NCBI RefSeq assembly: GCF_015762685.1
Contig: NZ_PEHF01000027.1
Span: forward strand, 23,523-87,522
Reading direction: 5' to 3'
Source of the DNA: Candidatus Symbiopectobacterium sp. 'North America'
GTDB taxonomy: Bacteria; Pseudomonadota; Gammaproteobacteria; Enterobacterales; Enterobacteriaceae
Length of the DNA stretch: 64,000 nt
The position numbers and the translations under genes were made by a program. The notes beneath the pieces were generated by a model. That model made no database searches and was not told the origin of the DNA. It saw only the letters and a program-made list of their open reading frames with translations. Below, piece by piece: positions 20,388 to 29,635 of the stretch. The stretch's first letter is position 1; each line of letters begins with the position of its first letter.

Positions 20388-21406
20388 TTACCGGATATTC
20401 TCAGCCAACCACGCATTCACCTGTTGCAGCTCAGGCTGTTGTTCGGGAAAGAGTTCAAACAGTGCTTCGCCCGCCGAGATAATGTCGGACACACGGTATG
20501 CACAGCCTTGCAAGGCCTGCGCCAGTGCTTCTAGCGGCGCGGGGTTCAGGCTGTCCGTAAACAGCTGGCTGCGCGTGATGACACCGCGATCGACATCCAT
20601 GTGCAGTTCAATACCCCCCCCCACGGGAAACGGGTATCCAACGTATGGGTAAAATCCGGTGCCTGGCCGAAATTCCATTCCCAACTGCTTTGCTTGGCAA
20701 ACTGTTCACGAAAGCCGGGAAGATCGGGCATTTGCTCGGGTGAGATATGTTCAGCCGTGCAACTGTCCGCATAATAGGCAAAAAACGCGTCACGCACCGC
20801 CTCACACACTTGAGCATGATCGACCATCGGCAACAGTTTCACCAGATTGGCAACCCGGGAGCGAACTGAGGTAATACCTTTGGCCTGTAATTTTTTCACA
20901 TCCGGGTTGAGGTAATTTGCCAAACGTGAAAGATCGGCATTGAGCAACAGCGTACCGTTATGAAAGCCACGATCCTTGGTTTCCCGGTAGGCCGACCCCG
21001 AAACCTTACGTTAACCGTCAGGCGTAGCCACCACCAGATCGTTACGCCCTGAAGCCAAAGCCGCTACGCCTAGCGCGGTCAGCGCATTAAGAATGATGGC
21101 GGTTGAAACGCTTTTATCGTAACCCGGTTTTCCGGCCATAAAGGTAAAGCAGCTGTTGCCCAAATCGTGAAAAACGGCACCGCCACCGCTGCTGCGACGC
21201 GCTAGCTTGATGCCATCTTCCTCCATCTTGCGCGTATTGCACTCTTTCCACGGGTTTTGCGCCCGACCAATCACCACGGTTTCCGCATTGCGCCAGAGAA
21301 ACAGCACGTGCTGCGTGGGGGACATTTGGCGAAAGATGCACTCTTCGACAGCCAGATTAAACCAGGGATCGTAAGAGTCAGACAGCAACAAACGGAGTGA
21401 AGACAT
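20388..21406 (-). pseudogene. lplA: lplA, lipoate-protein ligase A, stop and G-tract frameshift
   Basis: Matches LplA, which salvages free lipoate onto E2 and GcvH proteins (338 residues in E. coli). N-terminal motifs are intact: [30 protein letters not shown] and [11 protein letters not shown] at 21013-21011 replaces the Glu of [15 protein letters not shown]. The frame then continues to FPWG, where a run of nine G (20614-20622 on the plus strand) shifts it; removing two G, or adding one, restores [10 protein letters not shown] and the C-terminal accessory domain. Two independent lesions support loss of lipoate salvage. The long homopolymer could also be a sequencing or slippage site. Confidence 0.9.
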
Positions 21407-21463
21407 TGAGGCTCCATGCGCAAACGACCTGCCGACATCGACAGTCGTTACTTGAGAGTGGAA

Positions 21464-21931
21464 TCAGATTCGGCGCGCCTGCCAGTAGGCCCGCTTCCAG
21501 TAGACGTTATCCAATGACGATCGCATTACACCCTGGCTGGTCGAGGCGTGAATAAACTGATCGTCTTTATCATAAATACCCACATGCAATCCGCTACTGC
21601 CGCTGCCGGTTTTGAAAAACACCAAATCGCCCGGCAACAGGTCGTCCCGGTCAATGCGGGAACCCAATTCCGTTTGCGCTTCGGTGGTGCGCGGCAGTTG
21701 CATACCAAAACGATCGCGAAAGGTTAAATAGATAAAGCCAGAACAATCGATACCACGGTGATCCAGCCCGCCGTAGCGATACGCCGTGCCACGCCACTGA
21801 GTGAGCTGTTCGTTAAGTTGGCTTATTACCATGATGGAGTCGCCCAGACGCGGGTTAGGCAGTGGAGCACGATGGCTGCTGCACCCAACCAAAAACAAAC
21901 TTGCGATCAGCAACCCCTGAATCAAGCGCAT
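21464..21931 (-). CDS. nlpC: NlpC, NlpC/P60 lipoprotein, probable cell-wall endopeptidase
   Basis: A 155-residue lipoprotein of the NlpC/P60 family, cysteine peptidases that cut stem peptides in peptidoglycan. It has a signal peptide with a lipobox (LLIASLFLVGC), the catalytic Cys in RGIDCSGFIY, His in GLHVGIYD and the third polar residue in FIHAST. Length equals E. coli NlpC (154). It follows btuD on the same strand, as in E. coli. No lesion is seen. Confidence 0.92.
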   Translation of the reverse strand: MRLIQGLLIASLFLVGCSSHRAPLPNPRLGDSIMVISQLNEQLTQWRGTAYRYGGLDHRGIDCSGFIYLTFRDRFGMQLPRTTEAQTELGSRIDRDDLLPGDLVFFKTGSGSSGLHVGIYDKDDQFIHASTSQGVMRSSLDNVYWKRAYWQARRI

Positions 21932-22069
21932 CTGCGGTATCCTGCGAATATCGGTTCGTTTTGTTGTTCACCGCGCCCTGCGGGGAATATCACGCTATCA
22001 GAATGATATTACTGCCCAATTTAGCGTTGATTTCACTGTTTTGGCAAGCCTGACGCGGTAAATGACCGG

Positions 22070-22830
22070 TTACTCGGACACCGGCACCAGCCAGTCGCTC
22101 TCGCCAACTCGATGGCGTTGGAAATCGATGCCGAAAACCGGTGCCAGTCGTTCAGGCTGCATGACGTCTGCTGCATCGCCAGCATCAATCAGCTTACCTT
22201 TTGAAATCAACCAGATATCATCAGCCTGCTGTAAGCTGTGATTTAAGTCGTGGGTGCTGGCTAGCACAATCAGCCCTGCCTGACACAACACTTTCAGCAT
22301 GGCATCAAGCGCTACGCGTTGCGCCACTTCCAGACCAGTGGCGGGCTCATCCAGCACCAGCAGGCGAGCATAAGGATTCAGCGAAGGCCACACCTGCAAG
22401 AATACGGCGGCAAGGCGTACACGTTGCCACTCACCGCCGGACAGCTCCGTCAACGGACGCGTCAATTTATCCTTTAACATCAGACGCGTGGCAAGTTGGG
22501 CAACCACTTCATCGACCGCCATGACACTCACCTGCTTCGGCTGGTGCAGTGCCAGATACTGGAAGACGGGCATCAAGGCACTGGGGTTTTGCTGCTGCGA
22601 CAGATAAGCGCGACGCAACGCCAGATCTCGCGCAGACAAATCGGCATGCCGTCCAGTTCCACCCGCCCTTCGCCGTCCAGCAGCCCGGAAATCCGTGCCA
22701 GCAACGTGCTTTTCCCTGAACCATTGGGTCCGACCACGTGAATCAACCGACTGGCATAGGCGCTGACGCTGATGGGTTGTAAACGCGCCCGCAGGCAACG
22801 TGGTTCAGACGCAGTGCGCAGGGAACGTGA
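22070..22830 (-). pseudogene. btuD: btuD, vitamin B12 importer ATPase, frameshifts in the 5' part
   Basis: The last 190 codons match BtuD: LALRRAYLSQQQNPSALMP, ABC signature TELSGGEWQRVRLAAVFLQ, Walker B LLVLDEPATGLE and THDLNHSL. The Walker A stretch ([18 protein letters not shown]) is in a different frame and is followed by a shift near 22640 before DLSARDLALRR. The original start is also scrambled, with only LNHVA-like residues recognisable near 22800. At least two frameshifts separate start, Walker A and signature. BtuD hydrolyses ATP for BtuC, which is also broken here, so B12 import by this route is lost. Confidence 0.85.
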
Positions 22831-22853
22831 TGCTTTATCTCTTGCGTCAACAA

Positions 22854-23405
22854 TTACTCGGCCACCGCAGCATCAATGGCGTTAAGAATCATTTTGTCAT
22901 CCGGGCCGATATCGGGCGAGAAACGTTGGATCACCTGACCATTGCGCCCGATCAGGAATTTTTCAAAGTTCCACAGAATATCTTCAGGATGCTTGGGCGC
23001 CCGACCTTTATTAAGTAAACGCTCATAAAAACCGCTAAGCAGATTTCCCTTGGCTTTGGGCTGTGCGGCAATCAGGTGACGGTACAGGGGATGGCGTTGC
23101 TCGCCATTTACCTCAATCTTGCTGAACATCGGGAACTGCACGCCAAAGGTGGCACGGCAAAATTCCTGAATCTCAGCGTCACTGCCCGGCTCTTGTCCGG
23201 CTAACTCATTGGAAGGAAACCCCAGTACCACCAAGCCGCGCTCGCGATAGGTTTCATAGAGTTTTTCCAATGCATCGTACTGTTTGGTTAAACCGCATTT
23301 GGAGGCCACATTAACAATCAGTGCGACTTGTCCCTGATAAGTGCCAAAGGTGGTCGCCTCGCCGTTAATGGTGGTCAACGGGATTGCATAGATGTCGTTA
23401 CTCAT
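22854..23405 (-). CDS. btuE: BtuE, thioredoxin/glutathione peroxidase
   Basis: This 183-residue peroxidase removes hydroperoxides. It carries the catalytic Cys in NVASKCGLT, Gln in FPSNELAGQEPGSD and Trp in ILWNFEKFL. The start at MSNDIYAIPLTT is chosen for its AGGAAGGTGA ribosome site and family fit; an upstream ATG that overlaps the btuC stop (TAATG) would add 8 residues. It sits inside the btuCED operon but is not needed for B12 transport, and is intact while both transport genes are broken. Confidence 0.92.
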   Translation of the reverse strand: MSNDIYAIPLTTINGEATTFGTYQGQVALIVNVASKCGLTKQYDALEKLYETYRERGLVVLGFPSNELAGQEPGSDAEIQEFCRATFGVQFPMFSKIEVNGEQRHPLYRHLIAAQPKAKGNLLSGFYERLLNKGRAPKHPEDILWNFEKFLIGRNGQVIQRFSPDIGPDDKMILNAIDAAVAE

Positions 23406-23428
23406 AGTCACCTTCCTGTTGTACGTCA

Positions 23429-24353
23429 TTAGGTTACATTTACCGGATTACTCCGGCGCAGCAGCAACCAGATAAACAACGGTGCGCCGAGCGTCGCGGT
23501 GATCACACCGATGGGCAACTCGGCCGAGGGGATCATTACGCTCGCCATGTTGTCAGAGAGCGAGAGCGTCATGGCACCCGCCAGCCCGCAACCCGTCAGC
23601 AAGTAGCGTTGATCGGTCAACCCCATCAGGCGCAGCGCGTGGGGGACAATCAGCCCGACAAACCCGATAACACCGGCCAGCGCAACGCTAATCCCCACCA
23701 GAATGCCCACCACCAGCACCAAAAGGTTACGCCAGCGATAAACAGAGATCCCCAACTGCCGCGTCTGAATCTCACCCAGCGAAAGACGGTTGAGCGTCTG
23801 TCCCTGACGGCTTAACCACGCCAGACAAGGTAGCAATGCCACCATCAACCACCCGTAGCGCCAGTCAATGCCGCTGAATCCGCCCAGCATCCAATACATC
23901 AGTTGGCGTAGATCCAGACTGGTACTGAAATAGACGACCCAAGTCATCACTGCGCTGCACACAATCCCCAGCGCCACACCAATCAGCAGCAAACGCGCAT
24001 TAGAAATGTGACGTCGGGCAAAATGTAATAGCAAGAATGTGGTGGCTAGCGCCCCCACAATAGCGCCAACGCTCAGCACCCAGACGGGTTGCAACCCTTG
24101 CCCCAGCAGGACACCAAGCACCAGCGCCACGCCTGCGCCATTAGCAACGCCCAACAAGCCCGGCTCTGCCAGTGGGTTATCGAAAATAGCCTGCATCACC
24201 CCACCATGCCCAGGGCATCACCCAACGATCGCCAGCACATAACCCGATGATCACGGTCACCGCCGCCAGTAGCGCCAACACCACAATGCGTTGACGGTCG
24301 TGATAACGCTGGCGTAAAGGTAACAGCGAGTATCCCTTGTTCAATGACTGCAT
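23429..24353 (-). pseudogene. btuC: btuC, vitamin B12 permease, internal deletion
   Basis: The 3' part (256 codons from [17 protein letters not shown] to [12 protein letters not shown]) matches residues about 75-326 of BtuC, with [21 protein letters not shown] and [14 protein letters not shown]... type helices. A separate piece from ATG 24353 (MQSLNKGYSLLPLRQRYHD, then a hydrophobic helix to IIGLCAGDRW) matches the N-terminus. The two are joined near 24193 by a deletion of about 45 codons that also shifts the frame (TGGTGGGGTGATGCAGGC). The lost part includes the conserved IRLPRTLAV segment. ihfA, the usual upstream neighbour, is absent here. Confidence 0.85.
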
Positions 24354-24476
24354 AACGCTATCCTGTACACTGCAGTCACACCCGCAAACTCAACTCTGCT
24401 TAACTCGACCGTCATTTCGTGTAGCGTCACTGCACGCCGTTCATCTCGCTAAGGCATTCCAGGTGCCGAGTAGCGA

Positions 24477-25307
24477 TCAAAACGCCACTTTACGCCGCCC
24501 TGTCAACCAAGCGCCGACAAACTCTGGCACCACTGCCGTCGCCGCGCCGTAGATTTTTTCATCAAACTGGCTCTCTACCTGACTCGGCTCAAGATTCAGT
24601 TCTATGGTGTAAGCACCATGGGTGTGCGCTTCATGAACGAATCCCGCCGCCGGATAAACATGACCGGAAGTTCCGATAGCGATGAAATAATCGGCTTGCG
24701 CCAGCGCCTGATAGATACGTTCCATACCAAGAGGCATTTCTCCGAACCACACCACGTGCGGGCGCAGTCGCGCGGGAAACTGGCAACAATGGCAGCGTTC
24801 ATCGGCAGCGATATCACCGGTCCAGTCGATAACCTGTCCACTCTGGCAACAGCGCACCTTAAGCAATTCGCCGTGCATATGAACAACCCGCTGGCTGCCC
24901 GCACGCTCGTGCAGATTATCGATATTTTGTTTCACCAACAGGAAGTTATCTCCGAGCGCCGCCTCAAGATTGGCTAACACCAAATGCGCTGCGTTGGGCA
25001 CCACCTCTGGCTGCTGCAACTGCTTACGGCGCGCGTTGTAAAATGCCTGTACCAGTTGCGGATCGCGTTGAAACCCTTCCGGCGTAGCGACATCGCCCAC
25101 CGGGTGCTCTTCCCACAGGCCATCCGCCGCACGAAAAGTGCGAATGCCGGATTCCGCTGAAATCCCGGCGCCGGTCAGCACCACCACACGCGAACTTTTT
25201 GATTCATTCACGGCCAGATAATCCTTATGGAAAATACGTGAACGCAGACGCTGCTGACGCAGTCGCTTTCCTTGATGAAACCGGATCATCCTTTGGCGCG
25301 TATGCAT
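24477..25307 (-). CDS. cobB: CobB, NAD-dependent protein deacylase (sirtuin)
   Basis: This 276-residue Sir2-family enzyme removes acetyl and succinyl groups from lysines of metabolic enzymes using NAD. Motifs are complete: [28 protein letters not shown], catalytic His in [11 protein letters not shown], zinc cysteines RCC...CHCC, and [15 protein letters not shown]. The chosen start ([12 protein letters not shown]) has AGGAGC five bases upstream and fits the long N-terminal form of E. coli CobB (279). It follows nagK as in E. coli. The gene is intact and lies at a junction where the btu block abuts the lol block. Confidence 0.93.
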   Translation of the reverse strand: MHTRQRMIRFHQGKRLRQQRLRSRIFHKDYLAVNESKSSRVVVLTGAGISAESGIRTFRAADGLWEEHPVGDVATPEGFQRDPQLVQAFYNARRKQLQQPEVVPNAAHLVLANLEAALGDNFLLVKQNIDNLHERAGSQRVVHMHGELLKVRCCQSGQVIDWTGDIAADERCHCCQFPARLRPHVVWFGEMPLGMERIYQALAQADYFIAIGTSGHVYPAAGFVHEAHTHGAYTIELNLEPSQVESQFDEKIYGAATAVVPEFVGAWLTGRRKVAF

Positions 25308-25385
25308 GTCTGCTCCTGTGAAAGCTGGGTGGAAAGAGTGTAACGCTGCCTGCTTGATTGCCAATAAGCGTGTATCGCTAAAAAA

Positions 25386-26300
25386 CTACTGCGAAGAAAA
25401 GTGCAGCAGAACCGCGCCCCGAACGCCACCTGCATCGCCATAGCGCGCCTTCTCAATGCGCTGTAAGCGCGCAACCGGCAGCAAATACTCAGGCAACCGC
25501 GCCGGGAGAAACTGGTAGATCTCATCAAAATTAGACAAACCGCCGCCCAGCACCAGCAAGTGGGGGTCAAACATCGTCAACAGATTCCCCACGCAGGCGG
25601 CAAGCACGCTCATATAGCGATCAACGTGCGCCAGCGCGTTTGCCTCACCCGCCCGATAGTTGCGAATAATGGTGACAGTATTAAGACTTTCGCCATAGGT
25701 ATGCACATAAAGCCATTCAAAACCTCGGCCAGAAATATAGTTTTCAATACAGCCAGATTGACCACAGCCGCATTTCACCCGAGGGATATCCTCCCCCATA
25801 ATATCCAGCGCATCCACCGGTAGACGGAAATGGCCGAATTCGCCAGTAATGCCGTTGCGACCATCAATCACTTCGCCGTTAATCACCAGACCGCCACCGA
25901 CACCGGTGCCAAGGATCAGCCCCAACACCACATGATACTGACGGAATTCACCCTCCCAAGCTTCCGAAAGGGCAAAGCAGTTGGCATCGTTGGTCATGCA
26001 CACATCACGCTGTAACAGGCGTTGCAAATCCGCCTGTAGTGGTTTTCCCATGGTTGCAGGCAGGTTAGCAGTAAACAGCGCACCATCATCCCCCCCACGC
26101 ATACCGGGAATGCCGACGCCGACGGTCCCCTGTTTGCCCGTCAACGCATCGGCTTCCTGCGTGAGTGCAGCAAAGGCCGCCAGCAACGCATCATAGTCAT
26201 TACGCGGCGTAGGCACTCGTTTTTGCCATACGGATCTCATATCCGCATCAAAGACCCCGACTTCAATCTTACTGCCGTCCAGATCAAAACCATAAAACAT
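25386..26300 (-). CDS. nagK: NagK, N-acetyl-D-glucosamine kinase (ROK family)
   Basis: This 304-residue ROK kinase phosphorylates GlcNAc recovered from peptidoglycan turnover. Features: zinc site [15 protein letters not shown], catalytic Asp in [24 protein letters not shown] and [10 protein letters not shown]. The N-terminal phosphate loop reads [13 protein letters not shown] where the family has DIGGTKI. The Gly-to-Asp change inside the ATP loop is unusual and could lower activity. It lies between lolE and cobB, as in E. coli. The frame is open throughout. Confidence 0.9.
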   Translation of the reverse strand: MFYGFDLDGSKIEVGVFDADMRSVWQKRVPTPRNDYDALLAAFAALTQEADALTGKQGTVGVGIPGMRGGDDGALFTANLPATMGKPLQADLQRLLQRDVCMTNDANCFALSEAWEGEFRQYHVVLGLILGTGVGGGLVINGEVIDGRNGITGEFGHFRLPVDALDIMGEDIPRVKCGCGQSGCIENYISGRGFEWLYVHTYGESLNTVTIIRNYRAGEANALAHVDRYMSVLAACVGNLLTMFDPHLLVLGGGLSNFDEIYQFLPARLPEYLLPVARLQRIEKARYGDAGGVRGAVLLHFSSQ

Positions 26301-26352
26301 GGCTCACTCCTCTGTGGCTGAATAGGTTATGCGATTGCAAGGGGCCGTAGCG

Positions 26353-27600
26353 CTATTGCCCGCTTAACACGCAAGCGGGCTCAATACGGCTGGCGCGCCG
26401 TGCCGGATACCAACTAGCCAGCAAGCTCAACGCCACGGCGGTGAGCAGTACCAGAACCACATCCATCATGCGCAATTCTGACGGCAGAAAATCGATAAAA
26501 TAGATATCGCCCGACAGAAAGTGGTGTCCGGTCAGCGATTCAATCCCGCGCATGATCGCACTCAGTTGCAGCGTCGCCACCACACCAATCACGGCACCGA
26601 TCACGCAGCCGAGCAGGCCTGCCAGCAGCCCGTACCAAATGAAAATGGCGTGGATAAGACCGTCGCTCGCCCCCAAGGTGCGCAATACGGCGATATCGCT
26701 GCTTTTGTCTTTCACTGCCATCACCAGCGTGGAAACAATGTTAAAACAGGCAACGCCAATCACCAGTACCATCGCTAAATACATGATAGTCCGAATCATT
26801 TGGATGTCGCGGTACATGTAACCGTAGGTGCCAATCCAGTCACGAATATAGATATAGGTGTCGGTCACTTTCCCTGCGTCACGCACCAGTTTGCTGGCGG
26901 CAAACACGTCATCGACCTTGATGGCTATGCCGCTGACATCATCCCCCATGTCAAGATACTGCTGCGCGTCAGCCAGCGGGATCAACGCCAGACTGTGATC
27001 GAGTTGCCCGCTGAGTTGCAGAATACCGCTCACGTGCAGGCGAATGCGCTTCGGCTGCAACAGCTTCATTTGCGGATCGCTATTGGGGATCATCACCGTC
27101 ACCCAATCCCCGGTTTTTACCTCAAGCGCCTGCGCAACGCCCTTGCCGAGAATAACCTGCTGCTCACCCGCTTTGAAATTTGCCCACGCGTTTCCTGCCA
27201 CGAACGTGGGCAAAATACTGAGGCGTTGTTCCTGTTGCGGATCGACGCCTTTCATCTGTATCGCGCGCAGTCTGGCACCGCTCTCCAGCAGCCCGGTAAA
27301 ATGCACATAGGGCACAGCGGCAACAATACCAGGCACCTGCTCAATTTTAGGCAACATGTTCTGCCAGCCGGTGAAGGGGGGATTGACCGGTTCCATTTCA
27401 CCATGAGGCACCACTGCCAAAATACGATTTTTCAATTCACGTTCGAAGCCGTTCATGGCGCTGAGGCCGACGATAAGCACCGCCACCCCGAGCGCAATAC
27501 CGATGGTGGAGATCACCGAAATCAGGGAAACCATACCACCGCGCCGACGGCCCCGGCTAAAACGCAGCCCAATCAGCAGGGAGAGCGGGGGAAAACTCAT
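26353..27600 (-). CDS. lolE: LolE, lipoprotein-releasing complex membrane subunit
   Basis: A 415-residue inner-membrane subunit of LolCDE, which extracts outer-membrane lipoproteins and hands them to LolA. Layout: N-terminal transmembrane helix ([21 protein letters not shown]), a large periplasmic domain, and three C-terminal helices of the FtsX type ([20 protein letters not shown] and [24 protein letters not shown] segment). It ends in [16 protein letters not shown]. The start overlaps the lolD stop by 4 bases (ATGA). LolCDE is essential in E. coli, and all three genes are intact here. Confidence 0.93.
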   Translation of the reverse strand: MSFPPLSLLIGLRFSRGRRRGGMVSLISVISTIGIALGVAVLIVGLSAMNGFERELKNRILAVVPHGEMEPVNPPFTGWQNMLPKIEQVPGIVAAVPYVHFTGLLESGARLRAIQMKGVDPQQEQRLSILPTFVAGNAWANFKAGEQQVILGKGVAQALEVKTGDWVTVMIPNSDPQMKLLQPKRIRLHVSGILQLSGQLDHSLALIPLADAQQYLDMGDDVSGIAIKVDDVFAASKLVRDAGKVTDTYIYIRDWIGTYGYMYRDIQMIRTIMYLAMVLVIGVACFNIVSTLVMAVKDKSSDIAVLRTLGASDGLIHAIFIWYGLLAGLLGCVIGAVIGVVATLQLSAIMRGIESLTGHHFLSGDIYFIDFLPSELRMMDVVLVLLTAVALSLLASWYPARRASRIEPACVLSGQ

Positions 27601-28304
27601 TGCGCGGCTCCCATCAGGGTTAACTCTTGCTGAAGTTGCCCGTCACGCATTTTCAACTGGCGACACAAACGCGCAGCTAGCGACAAATCGTGAGTCACCA
27701 CCAGAAACGCGGTGCCCTGACGCACGTTTAATTCTCCCAGCAGTTCAAAAATGGTATCCGCCGTGCGCTGATCGAGGTTACCCGTAGGCTCATCCGCCAA
27801 CACCAGCGATGGGTTATTCACCACCGCACGGGCGATGGCCACGCGCTGACGCTCCCCACCGGACAATTCGCTGGAACGGTGCTCGCGCCGTGCATCCAGC
27901 CCCACGGCGGCCAGCATAGCACGCGCCTGATCCTGCGCCTGCGCGGGCGGCGTGTTGCCAATCAGCAGTGGCATCGCCACGTTTTCCAACGCGGTGAAAT
28001 CCGGCAGTAAATGGTGAAACTGGTAGATAAAGCCTAGTTCACGGTTGCGCAACGCCGATTTAGCGGCGGCGGAGAGTCCACTGAGCGCCTGGCCTTTGAA
28101 GATAACATCACCCGTTGTGGGCGCATCCAGCCCGCCCAGCAAATGCAACAGGGTACTTTTCCCCGAACCGGAACTACCGACAATCGCCATCATTTCGCCG
28201 GCTTGCATGCTGAATGTCACATGACGCAGCACGTCGGTGGACAGCTTCCCTTCCTGGTAGGTTTTGCACAGGTCATTACATTGCAACAACAGGGAATCAT
28301 TCAT
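27597..28304 (-). CDS. lolD: LolD, lipoprotein-releasing ATPase
   Basis: This 235-residue ABC ATPase of LolCDE has Walker [19 protein letters not shown], signature [16 protein letters not shown], Walker [13 protein letters not shown] and VTHDLSLA. The start ATG at 28304 ([16 protein letters not shown]) overlaps the lolC stop in ATGAATGA; an upstream in-frame start would add 23 residues that do not belong to the family. It is the middle gene of lolC-lolD-lolE and is intact. Confidence 0.94.
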   Translation of the reverse strand: MNDSLLLQCNDLCKTYQEGKLSTDVLRHVTFSMQAGEMMAIVGSSGSGKSTLLHLLGGLDAPTTGDVIFKGQALSGLSAAAKSALRNRELGFIYQFHHLLPDFTALENVAMPLLIGNTPPAQAQDQARAMLAAVGLDARREHRSSELSGGERQRVAIARAVVNNPSLVLADEPTGNLDQRTADTIFELLGELNVRQGTAFLVVTHDLSLAARLCRQLKMRDGQLQQELTLMGAAQ

Positions 28305-29499
28305 AGCGTAAAGCCTCTGCAGGGTGAACGGCGGCGGCGCGCCAGGAAGGATAAAGGGTAGACAGCAGAGCAACGATCATCGCCACCAGCGCGATGGTCA
28401 CCACCTGCACCGCATCAATATGAACGGGTAGCGCGGCACCATCCAGCAACAGCCCCAATGCCGGGATCAGCGTATTAAGCTGGCTAGCCAGCAGCGTACC
28501 GAGCACTGCGCCCAACAGCGCGCCAACCACCCCGGCGCTTCCCCCCTGCACCATAAACACCGCCATAATCTGGCGTTGAGTCAGCCCCTGCGTTTGCAAA
28601 ATGGCCACCTCACCCTGCTTTTCCATCACCAACAACCCCAACGACGTAATGATATTGAACGCCGCGACGGCGACGATCAGGCTCAACAACAGCCCCATCA
28701 TACTTTTTTCCATGCGAACGGCCTGAAACAGTTCGCCCTTGCGCTCACGCCAATCTTTCATCACCAATCCTTGTGGCACTGGCTGCGCACTGAACGCCAC
28801 AATATCCAACGGGTTTTCCAGCCACAGGCGCCAGCCGGTTATGTGCCCGGTCGGGTAACGCATCAGACGCGACGCATCCTGCTGATTCACCAGCATCTGG
28901 TAACCATCCACTTCGCTACCTGCGGCAAAGGTACCTGCTACGGTAAACAAGCGCTGGCTGGGAATGCGCCCCATTGGCGTGAGTTGGCTAGCACCAGTGA
29001 CCATAATACGCAGTTGTTCACCGCGTTTAACCCCAAGTTGAGAGGCCAACTGCTCGCCAAGGATCATCTGGTATTCACCCGCTTGAAGTTGAGTGAGCGA
29101 GGTATTTTTCAAAAAACGCGACAAAGGCTCAGGTTCATCGGGATTAATGCCCAGTATTACTCCGACTGCCACACTGCGCGCGCTTTGCAACACCACTTCG
29201 CCCGTGGTGATTGGGACTATGCGCGTTATGCCCTGTAAGGTGCTCAAGGATGATGCAGGCAATGCCTGTGGGTCGAGTGAACCGCTCGCTGTGGTCACCA
29301 CCGCCTGCGGCATCAATCCCAGGATGCTCTCCTCAAGCTCCTGTTCAAATCCGTTCATCACAGACAATACGGTCAGTAGCGCCATGACGCCTAACGTGAT
29401 GCCAATGGACGATAACCAGGAGACAAATCGCCCAAATCGATCCGATGCTCGCCCACGCATATAACGCAGGCCAATAAATAAAGCGACAGGTTGATACAT
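28297..29499 (-). CDS. lolC: LolC, lipoprotein-releasing complex membrane subunit
   Basis: A 400-residue subunit with the same fold as LolE: an N-terminal helix after [20 protein letters not shown], the LolA-docking periplasmic domain, and a C-terminal FtsX domain ([41 protein letters not shown]). It begins the lolCDE operon and is divergent from mfd across 136 bp. The stop overlaps the lolD start. Intact. Confidence 0.94.
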   Translation of the reverse strand: MYQPVALFIGLRYMRGRASDRFGRFVSWLSSIGITLGVMALLTVLSVMNGFEQELEESILGLMPQAVVTTASGSLDPQALPASSLSTLQGITRIVPITTGEVVLQSARSVAVGVILGINPDEPEPLSRFLKNTSLTQLQAGEYQMILGEQLASQLGVKRGEQLRIMVTGASQLTPMGRIPSQRLFTVAGTFAAGSEVDGYQMLVNQQDASRLMRYPTGHITGWRLWLENPLDIVAFSAQPVPQGLVMKDWRERKGELFQAVRMEKSMMGLLLSLIVAVAAFNIITSLGLLVMEKQGEVAILQTQGLTQRQIMAVFMVQGGSAGVVGALLGAVLGTLLASQLNTLIPALGLLLDGAALPVHIDAVQVVTIALVAMIVALLSTLYPSWRAAAVHPAEALRYE

Positions 29500-29635
29500 G
29501 AAATCCGTCTGGATAAGGTTGCTAAAGCAAAGTGATCAAGGATAATAAAGGGTCATATCACTTTATGGAACCCTACCCCGCTTTCTACACTGCTTTTTCT
29601 TATGCTGGAACGGGGCAACACCAGATATTCGGAAT

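Noticed and set aside
17052..20622. Phase-variable contingency loci at the C5 run (hmuU) and G9 run (lplA)
   Set aside because: C5 is too short for efficient slippage, and lplA has a second independent stop; base-calling error or decay explains them better.
26800..27633. Long plus-strand ORF (277 codons) opposite lolE
   Set aside because: It lies wholly antisense to intact lolE; the composition is His/Gln/Arg-rich as in shadow frames, and no family is recognisable.
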